A DNA stretch of 64,000 bases from Streptomyces sp. NBC_01275 (GTDB lineage: Bacteria; Actinomycetota; Actinomycetes; Streptomycetales; Streptomycetaceae), in NCBI RefSeq assembly GCF_026340655.1, contig NZ_JAPEOZ010000001.1, positions 3,906,001 through 3,970,000 on the forward strand, in the 5' to 3' direction. The translations under genes and the position numbers were made by a program. Under the pieces are notes generated by a model that ran no database searches, was not told the origin of the DNA, and worked only from the letters and a program-made list of their open reading frames with translations. Below, in pieces: positions 26,922 to 35,054 of this stretch (position 1 is its first letter; each line of letters begins with the position of its first letter).

Positions 26922-27662
26922 TCAGGCCGCCGCGTGGAAGCGTTCCGGGGCCTTCGTCGGGTTGCCGCCCGTGGGGAGTTTCTGGGCGGGGCAGGTCGAG
27001 AGGACCTTCTCCATCGCGGACTTCTCCGCCGCGGTGACCCACAGCCCGTACTTCTTCTTCACGGCCACCTGCGCCGCCACGTACGTGCACCGGTAGGCCT
27101 TGTTGGGCGGCACCCAGGTCGCCGTGTCGCCGTCCCCCTTGGAACGGTTGGTGCTCGCGTCGACGGCCAGGAGGTTGAGGGGGTCGTTGGCGAGGGCTAT
27201 CCGCTTGCTCGCGTCCCAGTACTTGGCGCCCTTCTGCCAGGCGTCCGAGAGGGCGACGACATGGTCGATGTCCACCAGGCTGCGGCCGCGCCGGTAGGTC
27301 ACGTCCTTGCCGGAGTACGGATCCGACTCCAGCACGCCGTAGGACACCTTGCAGGTCCCGCCGGTGAACTTCACCTCCTCCAGGTCGCGTTTGAGTATGT
27401 CGTCCCGGGTGTCGCAGCCGTTGGAGTCCGTGTCCGCCCAGGCCGTGCCGAACTTGCCTCGCTCGTACCCGGTCTTGGGCGCGCGCCCCTTCACCGTCAG
27501 CGACTCGGCCGCCTTGAGGGCGGCTCCGCCGCCGCCCGCTCCCGCGCTCGCCGTCCGCTCCGGTCCCGCGGACCCCGATTCCGTGGTCGGGTCGCAGCCC
27601 GCCACGGCCGCGGTGCATATCAGTACGACGGCGGTCGCCGCCCCACCCCTCAGACGCGTCAC
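26922..27662 (-). CDS. Lipoprotein with HNH endonuclease domain (GmrSD C-terminal/DUF1524 type)
   Basis: A 246-aa exported protein with a lipobox VAGC near residue 22, then a Gly/Ala-rich linker and a nuclease-like domain (about 55-240). The core IDHVVALSDAWQKGA followed by DPLNLLAVDASTNRSKGD is the His-Asn-His arrangement of the DUF1524 family, found in many secreted actinobacterial nucleases. CTYV-flanked and CPAQ cysteines may form disulfides. GTG 27662 is chosen for the GGAG site about 9 nt upstream and because it opens the signal peptide. It could degrade extracellular nucleic acid; this is inferred. Confidence 0.87.
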   Translation of the reverse strand: MTRLRGGAATAVVLICTAAVAGCDPTTESGSAGPERTASAGAGGGGAALKAAESLTVKGRAPKTGYERGKFGTAWADTDSNGCDTRDDILKRDLEEVKFTGGTCKVSYGVLESDPYSGKDVTYRRGRSLVDIDHVVALSDAWQKGAKYWDASKRIALANDPLNLLAVDASTNRSKGDGDTATWVPPNKAYRCTYVAAQVAVKKKYGLWVTAAEKSAMEKVLSTCPAQKLPTGGNPTKAPERFHAAA

Positions 27663-27853
27663 GTGCGCCCCTCCCCTTGCTGTCCCGCTCCCACCCCGCA
27701 CAGGGCGGTTTCCCCTGGCGGACGCTGGCACACACCGTAACGAGGGGGCGCTTGGAGGCAGCCGGGAGGTCCAGACCACACCCGCCCCGAGTGGGCATAT
27801 CGCGCATGTCGGGAATATCGTCGGTGATGAGTCACCTCCCAAAGGAGCTCTGG

Positions 27854-28033
27854 ATGGGCATCTTCGACAGGTTCAAGAGCCAGGCGCGACACAAGGCCAG
27901 GGACACGTCCGACGTCGCGGAGAAGAAAGCCAACGAGAAGACGGGCAACAAGTACGAGTCCCAGGTCGACACCGCGCAACAGCAGATGAACGAGCGGCTC
28001 GGCATCAACGAGGACCGGCGCGAACAGCCGTAG
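27854..28033 (+). CDS. MT0933/Rv0909-type antitoxin-like small protein
   Basis: A 59-aa, highly charged, helical protein. The pattern MGIFDRFKSQARHKARD and KYESQVDTAQQQMNERLG fits the small MT0933-like antitoxin family that is abundant in Streptomyces. AAGGAG at 27842-27847 gives 6-nt spacing to ATG 27854. No toxin gene of the matching type is adjacent, so an antitoxin role is doubtful. A terminator follows at 28126. Confidence 0.75.
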   Translation: MGIFDRFKSQARHKARDTSDVAEKKANEKTGNKYESQVDTAQQQMNERLGINEDRREQP

Positions 28034-28125
28034 CCCGAAGACCCACCGAGAACATCGGGCCCGGCCGCCGGGCCCCCGTGCCCTCAGCACCCCTCAGCAC
28101 CCTTCCGTAACCCCTGCGAGACGGG

Positions 28126-28164
28126 AAGCCGCCCGCGGAGCCCCAGCGGCCGCGGGCGGCTTTC
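28126..28164. terminator. Bidirectional hairpin terminator
   Basis: AAGCCGCCCGCGG (28126-28138) pairs perfectly with CCGCGGGCGGCTT (28150-28162) across an 11-nt loop, followed by TTCC. It separates two convergent genes. Confidence 0.9.
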
Positions 28165-28191
28165 CCACGGGGGAGGCCGGCGAGTCCGGGG

Positions 28192-29079
28192 TCAGACCTT
28201 GCCGATGCCCAGCGTCGACTCCGACGGGAGCAGGCCGGAGCCGATCACCGCGACCCAGTAGTCGCCGAGGAGCGCGGCGAGGCGCTCGGCGCCCTCGGAG
28301 CCCAGGGCCCGCCAGGGGCCCAGGGCGAGCCGGTCGGTGTCCTGTTCGATGCGGCGGCGCAGGTCTCGGCCCGCCTCCGTCGCCGTGCCGTCCGCTTCGA
28401 TCAGTCCTCGGGCGGCCAGCCGGTCCCGGGCCGCCGCCCATTCCTCGGGCGTCCAGCCACGGCTCTCGAAGCGCTCCACGGACGCGGCGCCTATCGCGGC
28501 GAAGGACACCAGCGACTCGACGGGGTCGAGGCCGGCGAGCAGCAGGGCGGCCAGATGGCCGTCGCCGCGATGCTCGCGCAGGATCGTCGCCGCCTGCCAG
28601 AGCTGGAGGTGGGGTTCGGCCGGCCACTCCAGCGCGGCGTTGGCCGCGGCGAGCGGGCGGCCCGCGGTGTCCGCGGCCTCGGCCGCGCTCCGGGCGAGGG
28701 CGGCGGCCTCCGCCAGCTCGGGGCGGTCGATCAGGTCGCCGAACAGCGTGCGGTACGCGCGGTCGATGCCCCGCAGTCTCGCCGCCAGCGCGACCTCGGG
28801 ACCGGTGGCCTTCCAGGCGTCGTCGAAGTACCGCGCGACCATCGCGGGCCGGAAGCCGTAGAAGGCGGAGGCCACCGCCTGGCTGCCCACCGGGCCCAAC
28901 GGCGCCGCACGGAACGGGAAGTAGCTCGCCCAGCGGTCCTCGGCCGAGTACCCGAGCGCGCCGGCCTCCTCGAAGACCTCCGGCGCGTAGTACAGCACCG
29001 CGTGCAGCGGCTCCAGCAGGTGCCAGAGCCTGCGCGCCTGGGCCGGTTCCACCTGGCGGTCCACCTGATTCTCGGACAT
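28192..29079 (-). CDS. SCO6745-family protein (helical, MarR-like fold)
   Basis: A 295-aa cytoplasmic protein. It matches the actinobacterial SCO6745 family by the opening LWHLLEPLHAVLYYAPEVFEEAGALGY, by AAPLGPVGSQAVASAFYGFRPAMVARY, and by a C-terminal winged-helix-like part (WTPEEWAAARDRLAARGLIEADG). Function is unknown in the family. ATG 29079 has GGGGAG 6 nt upstream. It is divergent from a TetR regulator, with two 20-bp direct repeats between them, so the TetR protein probably represses it. Confidence 0.85.
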   Translation of the reverse strand: MSENQVDRQVEPAQARRLWHLLEPLHAVLYYAPEVFEEAGALGYSAEDRWASYFPFRAAPLGPVGSQAVASAFYGFRPAMVARYFDDAWKATGPEVALAARLRGIDRAYRTLFGDLIDRPELAEAAALARSAAEAADTAGRPLAAANAALEWPAEPHLQLWQAATILREHRGDGHLAALLLAGLDPVESLVSFAAIGAASVERFESRGWTPEEWAAARDRLAARGLIEADGTATEAGRDLRRRIEQDTDRLALGPWRALGSEGAERLAALLGDYWVAVIGSGLLPSESTLGIGKV

Positions 29080-29115
29080 GACGTCTCCCCCTCGTCCTGT
29101 TCGGCATGCGCCATA

Positions 29116-29179
29116 ACTTGACACTGACTAGATTGCCCGAAGCCCGCGAACTTGTCAATGCCTAGATGCGGCGTACGCT
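29116..29179. promoter_or_regulatory. Divergent promoter/operator with 20-bp direct repeats
   Basis: ACTTGACACTGACTAGATTG (29116-29135) and ACTTGTCAATGCCTAGATGC (29150-29169) match at 15 of 20 positions with starts 34 bp apart. On the plus strand TTGTCA (29152-29157) and TACGCT (29174-29179) form a promoter whose transcript would begin at or next to the TetR ATG. TTGACA on the minus strand (29158-29153) could serve the divergent gene. The repeats are a likely TetR operator. Confidence 0.55.
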
Positions 29180-29186
29180 GCTGTCC

Positions 29187-29783
29187 ATGAACCACCGCCC
29201 CTACCACCACGGCGACCTGCGCCGCGCCATCCTCGGCGCCGCCCTCGACGTCATCGCCGCCGAGGGCCCCTCCGGGCTGAGCCTGCGCGACCTCGCCCGC
29301 CGCGCCGGCGTCTCGCACGCGGCCCCGGCCCACCACTTCCGCGACCGCACGGGCCTGCTGACGGCGATCGCGGCGGAGGGGTTCGGCCTGCTCGCGGCCG
29401 CGACCAAGGAGGCCGCCGACCTGAAGGACGCGGGCGTGCGCTACGTACGCTTCGCCCGCGAGCATCCCGCCCACTTCCAGGTGATGTTCGCGCCGGAGCT
29501 CCTGCGCGCCGACGACCTCGAACTCACCACGGCCCGCGCCCTGGCCACCGACGCCCTGCGCACAGCCGTCTCCGCCGCCTCAGCGGTCTCAGCCGTCTCC
29601 CCTGTCCGCCCCGACAACGACAACGGCGACGCCGACGCCCGCCTCGCCGGTGTCGCCGCCTGGTCCCTGGCCCACGGGTTCGCCACCCTGCTCCTCAGCC
29701 ACAACCTCGACGGCGCGGTGGGCGACCGCGACCCCGAGGAGGTGTTCCGGACCCTGGCGGGCATGCTGTTCCGGTCCTCATGA
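29187..29783 (+). CDS. TetR/AcrR-family regulator
   Basis: A 198-aa DNA-binding regulator. The N-terminal helix-turn-helix (about 22-52: SLRDLARRAGVSHAAPAHHFRDRTGLL) is typical, followed by a helical ligand-binding domain with a Ser/Ala-rich loop near residue 130. ATG 29187 lacks a ribosome binding site but lies 7 nt after TACGCT, so the message is probably leaderless; an upstream in-frame start at 29166 is less likely. It is divergent from the SCO6745-type gene and likely controls it through the direct repeats between them. Confidence 0.9.
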   Translation: MNHRPYHHGDLRRAILGAALDVIAAEGPSGLSLRDLARRAGVSHAAPAHHFRDRTGLLTAIAAEGFGLLAAATKEAADLKDAGVRYVRFAREHPAHFQVMFAPELLRADDLELTTARALATDALRTAVSAASAVSAVSPVRPDNDNGDADARLAGVAAWSLAHGFATLLLSHNLDGAVGDRDPEEVFRTLAGMLFRSS

Positions 29784-29839
29784 CCCCGTGGTCACGACCC
29801 CGTGCCCCTCATGACTCCGCGCTCCTCATGACCCCGTGG
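29775..29839. repeat. Repeats spanning the TetR stop codon
   Basis: TCCTCATGACCCCGTGG occurs at 29775-29791, where it includes the TetR stop codon, and again exactly at 29823-29839, 48 bp on and in the same frame. Two degenerate copies lie between them. Confidence 0.8.
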
Positions 29840-29887
29840 AACAGGCGCTTGACCTTGACACCGGCGTCAGGGTCCGACGATTCCCTC

Positions 29888-30667
29888 ATGAGCCGCCTCA
29901 CCGAAGACACCAGCGAAACGACCAGCCCCCGCACCGTCGTCGTCACCGGCGCAGGTACGGGCATCGGCCGGGCCACGGCCCATGCCTTCGCCGCGCAGGG
30001 AGCGCGCGTGATAGCCGTGGGCCGGCGCTCGGCGCCCCTCGCCGAGACCGCCGCGTACGACCAGGACCGCATCGTCCCGCTCGCCGTGGACATCACGGGC
30101 GAGGACGGCCCCGCCACCGTCGTCCGTACGGCGCTGAAGCGGTGCGGCGGGCGGATCGACGTGCTGGTCAACAACGCGGCGGTCGTCAACACCGAGTCCC
30201 TGCGCACCTACACGCGCGCGTCCGTGCAGCCCCAGCTCGCGACGAACCTCCTCGCGCCGGTCCTGCTGACCCAGGCCGCGCTGCCGGCGCTGGAGGAGAG
30301 CCGGGGCGTCGTCGTGAACGTGACGACGTCCGTCGGACAGCGCGCCTGGCCCGGCAACTCCCTGTACGCGGCCGGGAAGGCGGCCCTGGAAGTGCTCACG
30401 CGCGGCTGGGCCGTCGAGCTGGCGCCGTTCGGGATCCGGGTCGTCGCGGTGGCGCCCGGCGCGATCGAGACGCCGATCGCCGACCACTCCGGCTACACCC
30501 CCGAGCAGCGCGCCGCGATCCGTGCGTGGCAGCTGGCCCACACCCCGCTCGACCGGCTGGGCCGCCCGGAGGAAGTCGCCTGGGCGATCGTCCAACTCGC
30601 TTCGCCCCAGGCCTCGTTCGTCACCGGCGTGATCCTCCCGGTGGACGGTGGAGCGGTCGTCGCATGA
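29888..30667 (+). CDS. Short-chain dehydrogenase/reductase
   Basis: A 259-aa NAD(P)-dependent oxidoreductase of the classical SDR type. It has the cofactor motif VTGAGTGIG (about 19-27), VNNAAVV (about 97-103), the active-site Tyr and Lys in YAAGKAALE, and the APGAIETPI segment. ATG 29888 lacks a ribosome binding site. TTGACA (29855-29860) with a weak -10 (CGATTC, 29878-29883) ends close to the ATG, so a leaderless start is likely. Its TGA overlaps the MerR start by 4 nt. The substrate is unknown; the MerR partner suggests induction by a small reactive compound. Confidence 0.92.
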   Translation: MSRLTEDTSETTSPRTVVVTGAGTGIGRATAHAFAAQGARVIAVGRRSAPLAETAAYDQDRIVPLAVDITGEDGPATVVRTALKRCGGRIDVLVNNAAVVNTESLRTYTRASVQPQLATNLLAPVLLTQAALPALEESRGVVVNVTTSVGQRAWPGNSLYAAGKAALEVLTRGWAVELAPFGIRVVAVAPGAIETPIADHSGYTPEQRAAIRAWQLAHTPLDRLGRPEEVAWAIVQLASPQASFVTGVILPVDGGAVVA

Positions 30668-31155
30668 GACTGGCGGGCACGACGCTGACGAGCACTACAC
30701 CGACAGGCATGAGGCAGACGGGCATGAGGCGGACGGGCGGGGAACCGGCGGGCGCCGAGCCGACGTGCACGGAACGACCCCGGCTGCGCATCGGCGAGCT
30801 CGCCGCGGCCACCGGCGCCTCCCCACGCGCCCTGCGCCACTACGAGCAGGCGGGCCTGATCGGCTCCGAGCGCGCCGCCAACGGCTACCGGCTCTACGAC
30901 CCCGGCGTCGTCGTCCGGGTCGACAACATCCGCCGGCTCGTGGCCGCGGGGCTCACCCTGGACGACGTACACGTCTTCCTGCCGTGTCTGGACCGGGACG
31001 TGACCGCGGGGCCGCCGACCGGGCGGACGCTGGAGGTGGCGCTGCGGCGGCTGACGGTCATGGACGAGCGGATCGCGGCCCAGGTCGCGGTCCGCGACCG
31101 GCTCGCGGCGGCGCTGGACGCGGCCACCGGCGGACGGATCCGACCGGTGGCCTGA
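30664..31155 (+). CDS. MerR-family regulator
   Basis: A 163-aa regulator with an unusual N-terminal extension containing two TGMR-type repeats (residues about 14-24). The winged helix-turn-helix follows (about 41-80: LRIGELAAATGASPRALRHYEQAGLI and GYRLYD), then a dimerising coiled coil (about 120-150). No metal-binding cysteine cluster is seen at the C-terminus, arguing against a classic metal sensor. ATG 30664 overlaps the SDR stop. Later ATG codons at 30709 and 30724 are possible true starts that would remove the repeats. Past its TGA the same frame continues through the repeat array at 31182. Confidence 0.88.
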   Translation: MRLAGTTLTSTTPTGMRQTGMRRTGGEPAGAEPTCTERPRLRIGELAAATGASPRALRHYEQAGLIGSERAANGYRLYDPGVVVRVDNIRRLVAAGLTLDDVHVFLPCLDRDVTAGPPTGRTLEVALRRLTVMDERIAAQVAVRDRLAAALDAATGGRIRPVA

Positions 31156-31181
31156 GAACCGCGAACCGCCCTCCCCCGAAG

Positions 31182-31256
31182 GCGAGTTCACGACCCCAGC
31201 GGCTACGCCCCCGGCAACTACAACCCGAGCGGCTACGAATCCAGCTGCTACGACCC
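31182..31256. repeat. Five tandem 15-bp repeats over the mfd stop codon
   Basis: Five units (consensus CAGCGGCTACGACCC) start at 31182, 31197, 31212, 31227 and 31242. The last contains the mfd TAG (31248-31250). In the mfd frame every further unit again carries a stop: three TAG and one TGA. In the opposite direction the array continues the MerR frame past its TGA as SGYxP-like pentapeptides. Confidence 0.92.
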
Positions 31257-34200
31257 CAGAATCGACGCCAGGAACTCCCCCACCCAGGCCAGCAGTTCGC
31301 GTCCGACGAGCGGCTTGCCGCCGACCCTCGCGGTCTTCGGGCGGGGTACGAGGATCTGGTGCGCAGCCGGTTTGATGACGGACCCGGGGTACAGCCGCTT
31401 GAGGCGCAGCTCCTGCGACTCGCGCAACTCCACCGGCGCGAATCGGATGTTGACGCCCTGCAGGACGATCTCGCCGACGCCGCACGCGCGGGCCAGCATC
31501 CGCAGGCCCGCCACCAGCAGCAGGTTCTCCACCGGCTCGGGCAACTTGCCGTAGCGGTCGACGAGTTCCTCGCGGACGGCCTTGACGTCCGCCTCCGAGT
31601 TGGCGGAGGCGATGGACCGGTAGGCCTGCAGGCGCAGCCGCTCGCCGGGCGCGTAGTCGTGCGGGACGTGGGCGTCGACGGGCAGCTCGATCTTGACCTC
31701 GAGCGGCGGCTCCTCCTCGATCCCGCCGGTCTCCAACTGCCGCCGGTAGTCCGCGACGGCCTCGCCGACCATCCGGACGTACAGGTCGAAGCCGACGCCC
31801 GCGATGTGGCCGGACTGCTCGCCGCCGAGCAGGTTGCCCGCGCCGCGGATCTCCAGGTCCTTCATCGCCACGTACATGCCCGCGCCCATCTCCGTGTGCT
31901 GGGCGATGGTGGCGAGGCGCTCGTGGGCGGTCTCCGTGAGGGGCTTCTCCGGGGGGTAGAGGAAGTAGGAGTAGCCGCGCTCGCGGCCTCGGCCCACGCG
32001 GCCGCGCAGCTGGTGCAGTTGCGACAGGCCGAAGGTGTCGCCTCGTTCGACGATCAGGGTGTTGGCGTTGGAGATGTCGATGCCGGACTCGACGATCGTG
32101 GTCGAGACGAGCACGTCGAACTTCTTCTCCCAGAAGTCGACGACGACCTGTTCCAGCGCCTGCTCCGACATCTGGCCGTGGGCGGTCGCGATGCGCGCCT
32201 CGGGGACGATCTCGCGCAGCCGGGCGGCGGCTCGGTCGATCGACTCGACCCGGTTGTGGATGTAGAAGACCTGGCCCTCGCGCAGCAGTTCGCGGCGGAT
32301 GGCGGCGCCGATCTGCTTCTCCTCGTACGGGCCGACGAAGGTGAGGACCGGGTGGCGCTCCTCGGGGGGCGTGGTGATCGTGGACATCTCGCGGATGCCG
32401 GTGACCGCCATCTCCAGGGTGCGCGGGATGGGGGTCGCGGACATCGTCAGGACGTCGACGTTCGCGCGGAGCTTCTTCAGCTGCTCCTTGTGCTCGACGC
32501 CGAAGCGCTGCTCCTCGTCGACGATGACCAGGCCGAGGTCCTTGAACTTCGTCTCGGAGGAGAACAGGCGGTGGGTGCCGATGACGATGTCCACGGAGCC
32601 CTCGCGCAGGCCCTCCAGGGTCGCCTTCGCCTCGGTGTCGGTCTGGAAGCGGGACAGGGCGCGGACCTTCACCGGGAACTGCGCGTACCGCTCGCTGAAC
32701 GTCCCGAAGTGCTGCTGTACGAGCAGTGTCGTCGGCACCAGGACCGCCACCTGCTTGCCGTCCTGGACGGCCTTGAAGGCCGCGCGGACCGCGATCTCCG
32801 TCTTGCCGTAGCCGACGTCGCCGCAGATCAGACGGTCCATCGGGACCGTCTTCTCCATGTCGTCCTTGACCTCGGCGATGGTGGTCAGCTGGTCGGGCGT
32901 CTCCGCGTAGGGGAAGGCGTCCTCCAGCTCGCGCTGCCAGGGGGTGTCCGCGCCGAAGGCGTGGCCGGGGGCCGCCATGCGCGCGCTGTAGAGCTTGATG
33001 AGGTCGGCCGCGATCTCCTTGACGGCCTTCTTGGCGCGCGCCTTGGTCTTGGTCCAGTCCGCGCCGCCCAGCCGGTGCAGGGTGGGGGCCTCGCCGCCGA
33101 CGTACTTGGTGATCTGTTCCAGCTGGTCGGTGGGGATGTAGAGGCGGTCGCCGGGCTGGCCGCGCTTGGCGGGGGCGTACTCCACGACCAGGTACTCGCG
33201 CGTGGCGCCCTGGACCGTGCGCTGCACCATCTCGATGTAGCGGCCCACGCCGTGCTGCTCGTGGACGATGTAGTCGCCCGTCTCCAGGGTGAGCGGGTCG
33301 ATGGTCTTCCTGCGGCGCGCGGGCATCCGGGCGCCGTCTTTGCCGGCCGCCTTCTGGCCGGTCAGGTCGGTCTCCGTCAGCACGGCGAGCTTCAGTACGG
33401 GGTCGACGAAGCCGTAGTCGATCGAGCCGCAGGAGACGTGGACGACGGACGGGGCGATCTTCCCGAGTTCGGCCTCCAGGCGGGCCGCGACGCCCTCGCC
33501 GCCGAGGACCTCGACCGTGCGGGCCGCCGGGCCGTGGGCCTCGGTGACGAAGACGACGCGCCAGCCGTCGGCGAGCCAGCCCTTGGTGTCGGCGAGCGCC
33601 TTCGCGGTGTCGCCGCGGTAGGTCTCGGGGGCGTGCATGCCGAGCTTCAGCGTGTCGCCCGCCGCATCGGCGGCGACCGTCTCCGTGAGCTCGCCGTCCG
33701 CCGCGAACGGCGACACCGACCACCACATCATGTCCAGCTCGCGCGCGCGGTCGCGGACGTCCGCGATGGACCACAGGGAGGCCGCGTCGACGTCGATGGG
33801 CGCCTCTCCGCCGCCGGCCGTGGCCGCCCAGGACGCCTGGAGGAACTCCTGGGAGGTCGCCACGAGATCGGCGGCACGCGTGCGTACCCGCTCGGGGTCG
33901 CAGACGACGGCCATCGCGCCCTTGGGCAGGACGTCGATCAGCAGCTCCATGTCGTCGACCAGCACCGGGGCCAGCGACTCCATGCCCTCTACGGCGATCC
34001 CCTCGGCGATCCTGCCGAGCAGCTCGCCCAGCTCGGGGTGCTCTTCGGCGAGGGCGCCCGCACGCGTGCGCACCTCGTCCGTCAGGAGCAATTCGCGGCA
34101 GGGCGGAGCCCACAGGCCATGGTCGGCGACTTCGAGGGAGCGCTGGTCGGCGACCTTGAAGTAGCGGATCTCCTCGACGTCGTCGCCCCAGAACTCCACG

Positions 34201-34805
34201 CGCAGGGGGTGTTCCTCAGTGGGCGGGAACACGTCCAGGATGCCGCCTCGTACGGCGAACTCGCCGCGCTTCTCGACGAGCTCCACGCGCGCGTACGCGG
34301 CGGCGGCGAGGGCCTCGACGATCTCGTTCAGGTCGGCGCTCTGACCGGTGCGCAGGGCCACGGGCTCCAGGTCGCCCAGGCCCTTGACCTGCGGTTGGAG
34401 CACCGAGCGGACCGGTGCCACGACGACCGAGACCGGGCCGGTCTCCGGGTCGTCGAGACGGGGGTGGGACAGCCGGCGCAGGACGGCGAGACGGCGGCCC
34501 ACGGTGTCGCTGCGCGGGCTGAGGCGCTCGTGCGGGAGCGTCTCCCAGGAGGGGTACTCCACGACCGTGTCCGGGGGGAGCAGCGAGCGCAGGGCGGCGG
34601 CCAGGTCCTCGGCCTCACGGCCGGTCGCGGTGACCGCGAGGACTGTGCGGGCGGTGTCCCGGGCGAGGGCGGCGATCGCGAAGGGGCGGGCCGCCGGGGG
34701 GCCGACCAGGTCGACGTGCATGCGGTTGCCGTCTGCGGCCGCGGGGATCGCTTCCGCGAGGGCGGTGTCCTTGACGACGGCGTCGAGCAGACCGTGCAGG
34801 CTCAT
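31248..34805 (-). CDS. mfd: Transcription-repair coupling factor Mfd
   Basis: An 1185-aa ATP-dependent DNA translocase that pushes stalled RNA polymerase off DNA lesions and recruits UvrA. Domains in order: UvrB-like N-terminal region (about 1-350), RNA polymerase-interacting domain (about 490-560: EYAPAKRGQPGDRLYIPTD), RecG-like helicase with Walker A GDVGYGKT (about 665), DEEQ box (about 763), motif III SATPIPRT and later motifs, and the TRCF C-terminal domain. Length matches Streptomyces Mfd. ATG 34805 opens MSLHGLLDAV; AGGA lies about 10 nt upstream. The stop codon lies in a 15-bp repeat array. Confidence 0.96.
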   Translation of the reverse strand: MSLHGLLDAVVKDTALAEAIPAAADGNRMHVDLVGPPAARPFAIAALARDTARTVLAVTATGREAEDLAAALRSLLPPDTVVEYPSWETLPHERLSPRSDTVGRRLAVLRRLSHPRLDDPETGPVSVVVAPVRSVLQPQVKGLGDLEPVALRTGQSADLNEIVEALAAAAYARVELVEKRGEFAVRGGILDVFPPTEEHPLRVEFWGDDVEEIRYFKVADQRSLEVADHGLWAPPCRELLLTDEVRTRAGALAEEHPELGELLGRIAEGIAVEGMESLAPVLVDDMELLIDVLPKGAMAVVCDPERVRTRAADLVATSQEFLQASWAATAGGGEAPIDVDAASLWSIADVRDRARELDMMWWSVSPFAADGELTETVAADAAGDTLKLGMHAPETYRGDTAKALADTKGWLADGWRVVFVTEAHGPAARTVEVLGGEGVAARLEAELGKIAPSVVHVSCGSIDYGFVDPVLKLAVLTETDLTGQKAAGKDGARMPARRRKTIDPLTLETGDYIVHEQHGVGRYIEMVQRTVQGATREYLVVEYAPAKRGQPGDRLYIPTDQLEQITKYVGGEAPTLHRLGGADWTKTKARAKKAVKEIAADLIKLYSARMAAPGHAFGADTPWQRELEDAFPYAETPDQLTTIAEVKDDMEKTVPMDRLICGDVGYGKTEIAVRAAFKAVQDGKQVAVLVPTTLLVQQHFGTFSERYAQFPVKVRALSRFQTDTEAKATLEGLREGSVDIVIGTHRLFSSETKFKDLGLVIVDEEQRFGVEHKEQLKKLRANVDVLTMSATPIPRTLEMAVTGIREMSTITTPPEERHPVLTFVGPYEEKQIGAAIRRELLREGQVFYIHNRVESIDRAAARLREIVPEARIATAHGQMSEQALEQVVVDFWEKKFDVLVSTTIVESGIDISNANTLIVERGDTFGLSQLHQLRGRVGRGRERGYSYFLYPPEKPLTETAHERLATIAQHTEMGAGMYVAMKDLEIRGAGNLLGGEQSGHIAGVGFDLYVRMVGEAVADYRRQLETGGIEEEPPLEVKIELPVDAHVPHDYAPGERLRLQAYRSIASANSEADVKAVREELVDRYGKLPEPVENLLLVAGLRMLARACGVGEIVLQGVNIRFAPVELRESQELRLKRLYPGSVIKPAAHQILVPRPKTARVGGKPLVGRELLAWVGEFLASILGS

Positions 34806-34989
34806 GGAGGGGGCTTCCTGGGTGGGCAACGCGAAGGGCCCGACGCGTGTCACGGGCCGGGGGTGTCCAGAGTACGACGGGGCGGGGTTGTTCGCCGGGG
34901 GCTGTGGACAACCTCGGGGGCGGTGGGGTGAGCGGAGGAACGAGCGGAGGGGTTTTCGCCCCCGCCGCCAGAGGCCGAAGACGACGACA

Positions 34990-35035
34990 GCGGCCGGGGT
35001 CGAGAAGTCCCCCGTGACTTCTCGACCCCGGCCGC
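34990..35035. terminator. Strong 20-bp perfect hairpin terminator
   Basis: GCGGCCGGGGTCGAGAAGTC (34990-35009) pairs without mismatch with 35016-35035 around a 6-nt loop. It ends the second ABC transporter operon and insulates mfd. Confidence 0.93.
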
Positions 35036-35054
35036 GTTCCCCCGTGGTTTGTGG

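Noticed and set aside
31182..31256. SGYxP pentapeptide repeats as a small secreted protein gene
   Set aside because: No start codon with a ribosome binding site opens the frame; it is continuous only with the MerR frame beyond its stop, and also overlaps the mfd end.
30648..34931. 1427-codon plus-strand frame opposite mfd
   Set aside because: Antisense shadow of mfd; Val/Gly/Leu/Asp/Arg-rich with no domain, and mfd on the other strand has complete helicase motifs.
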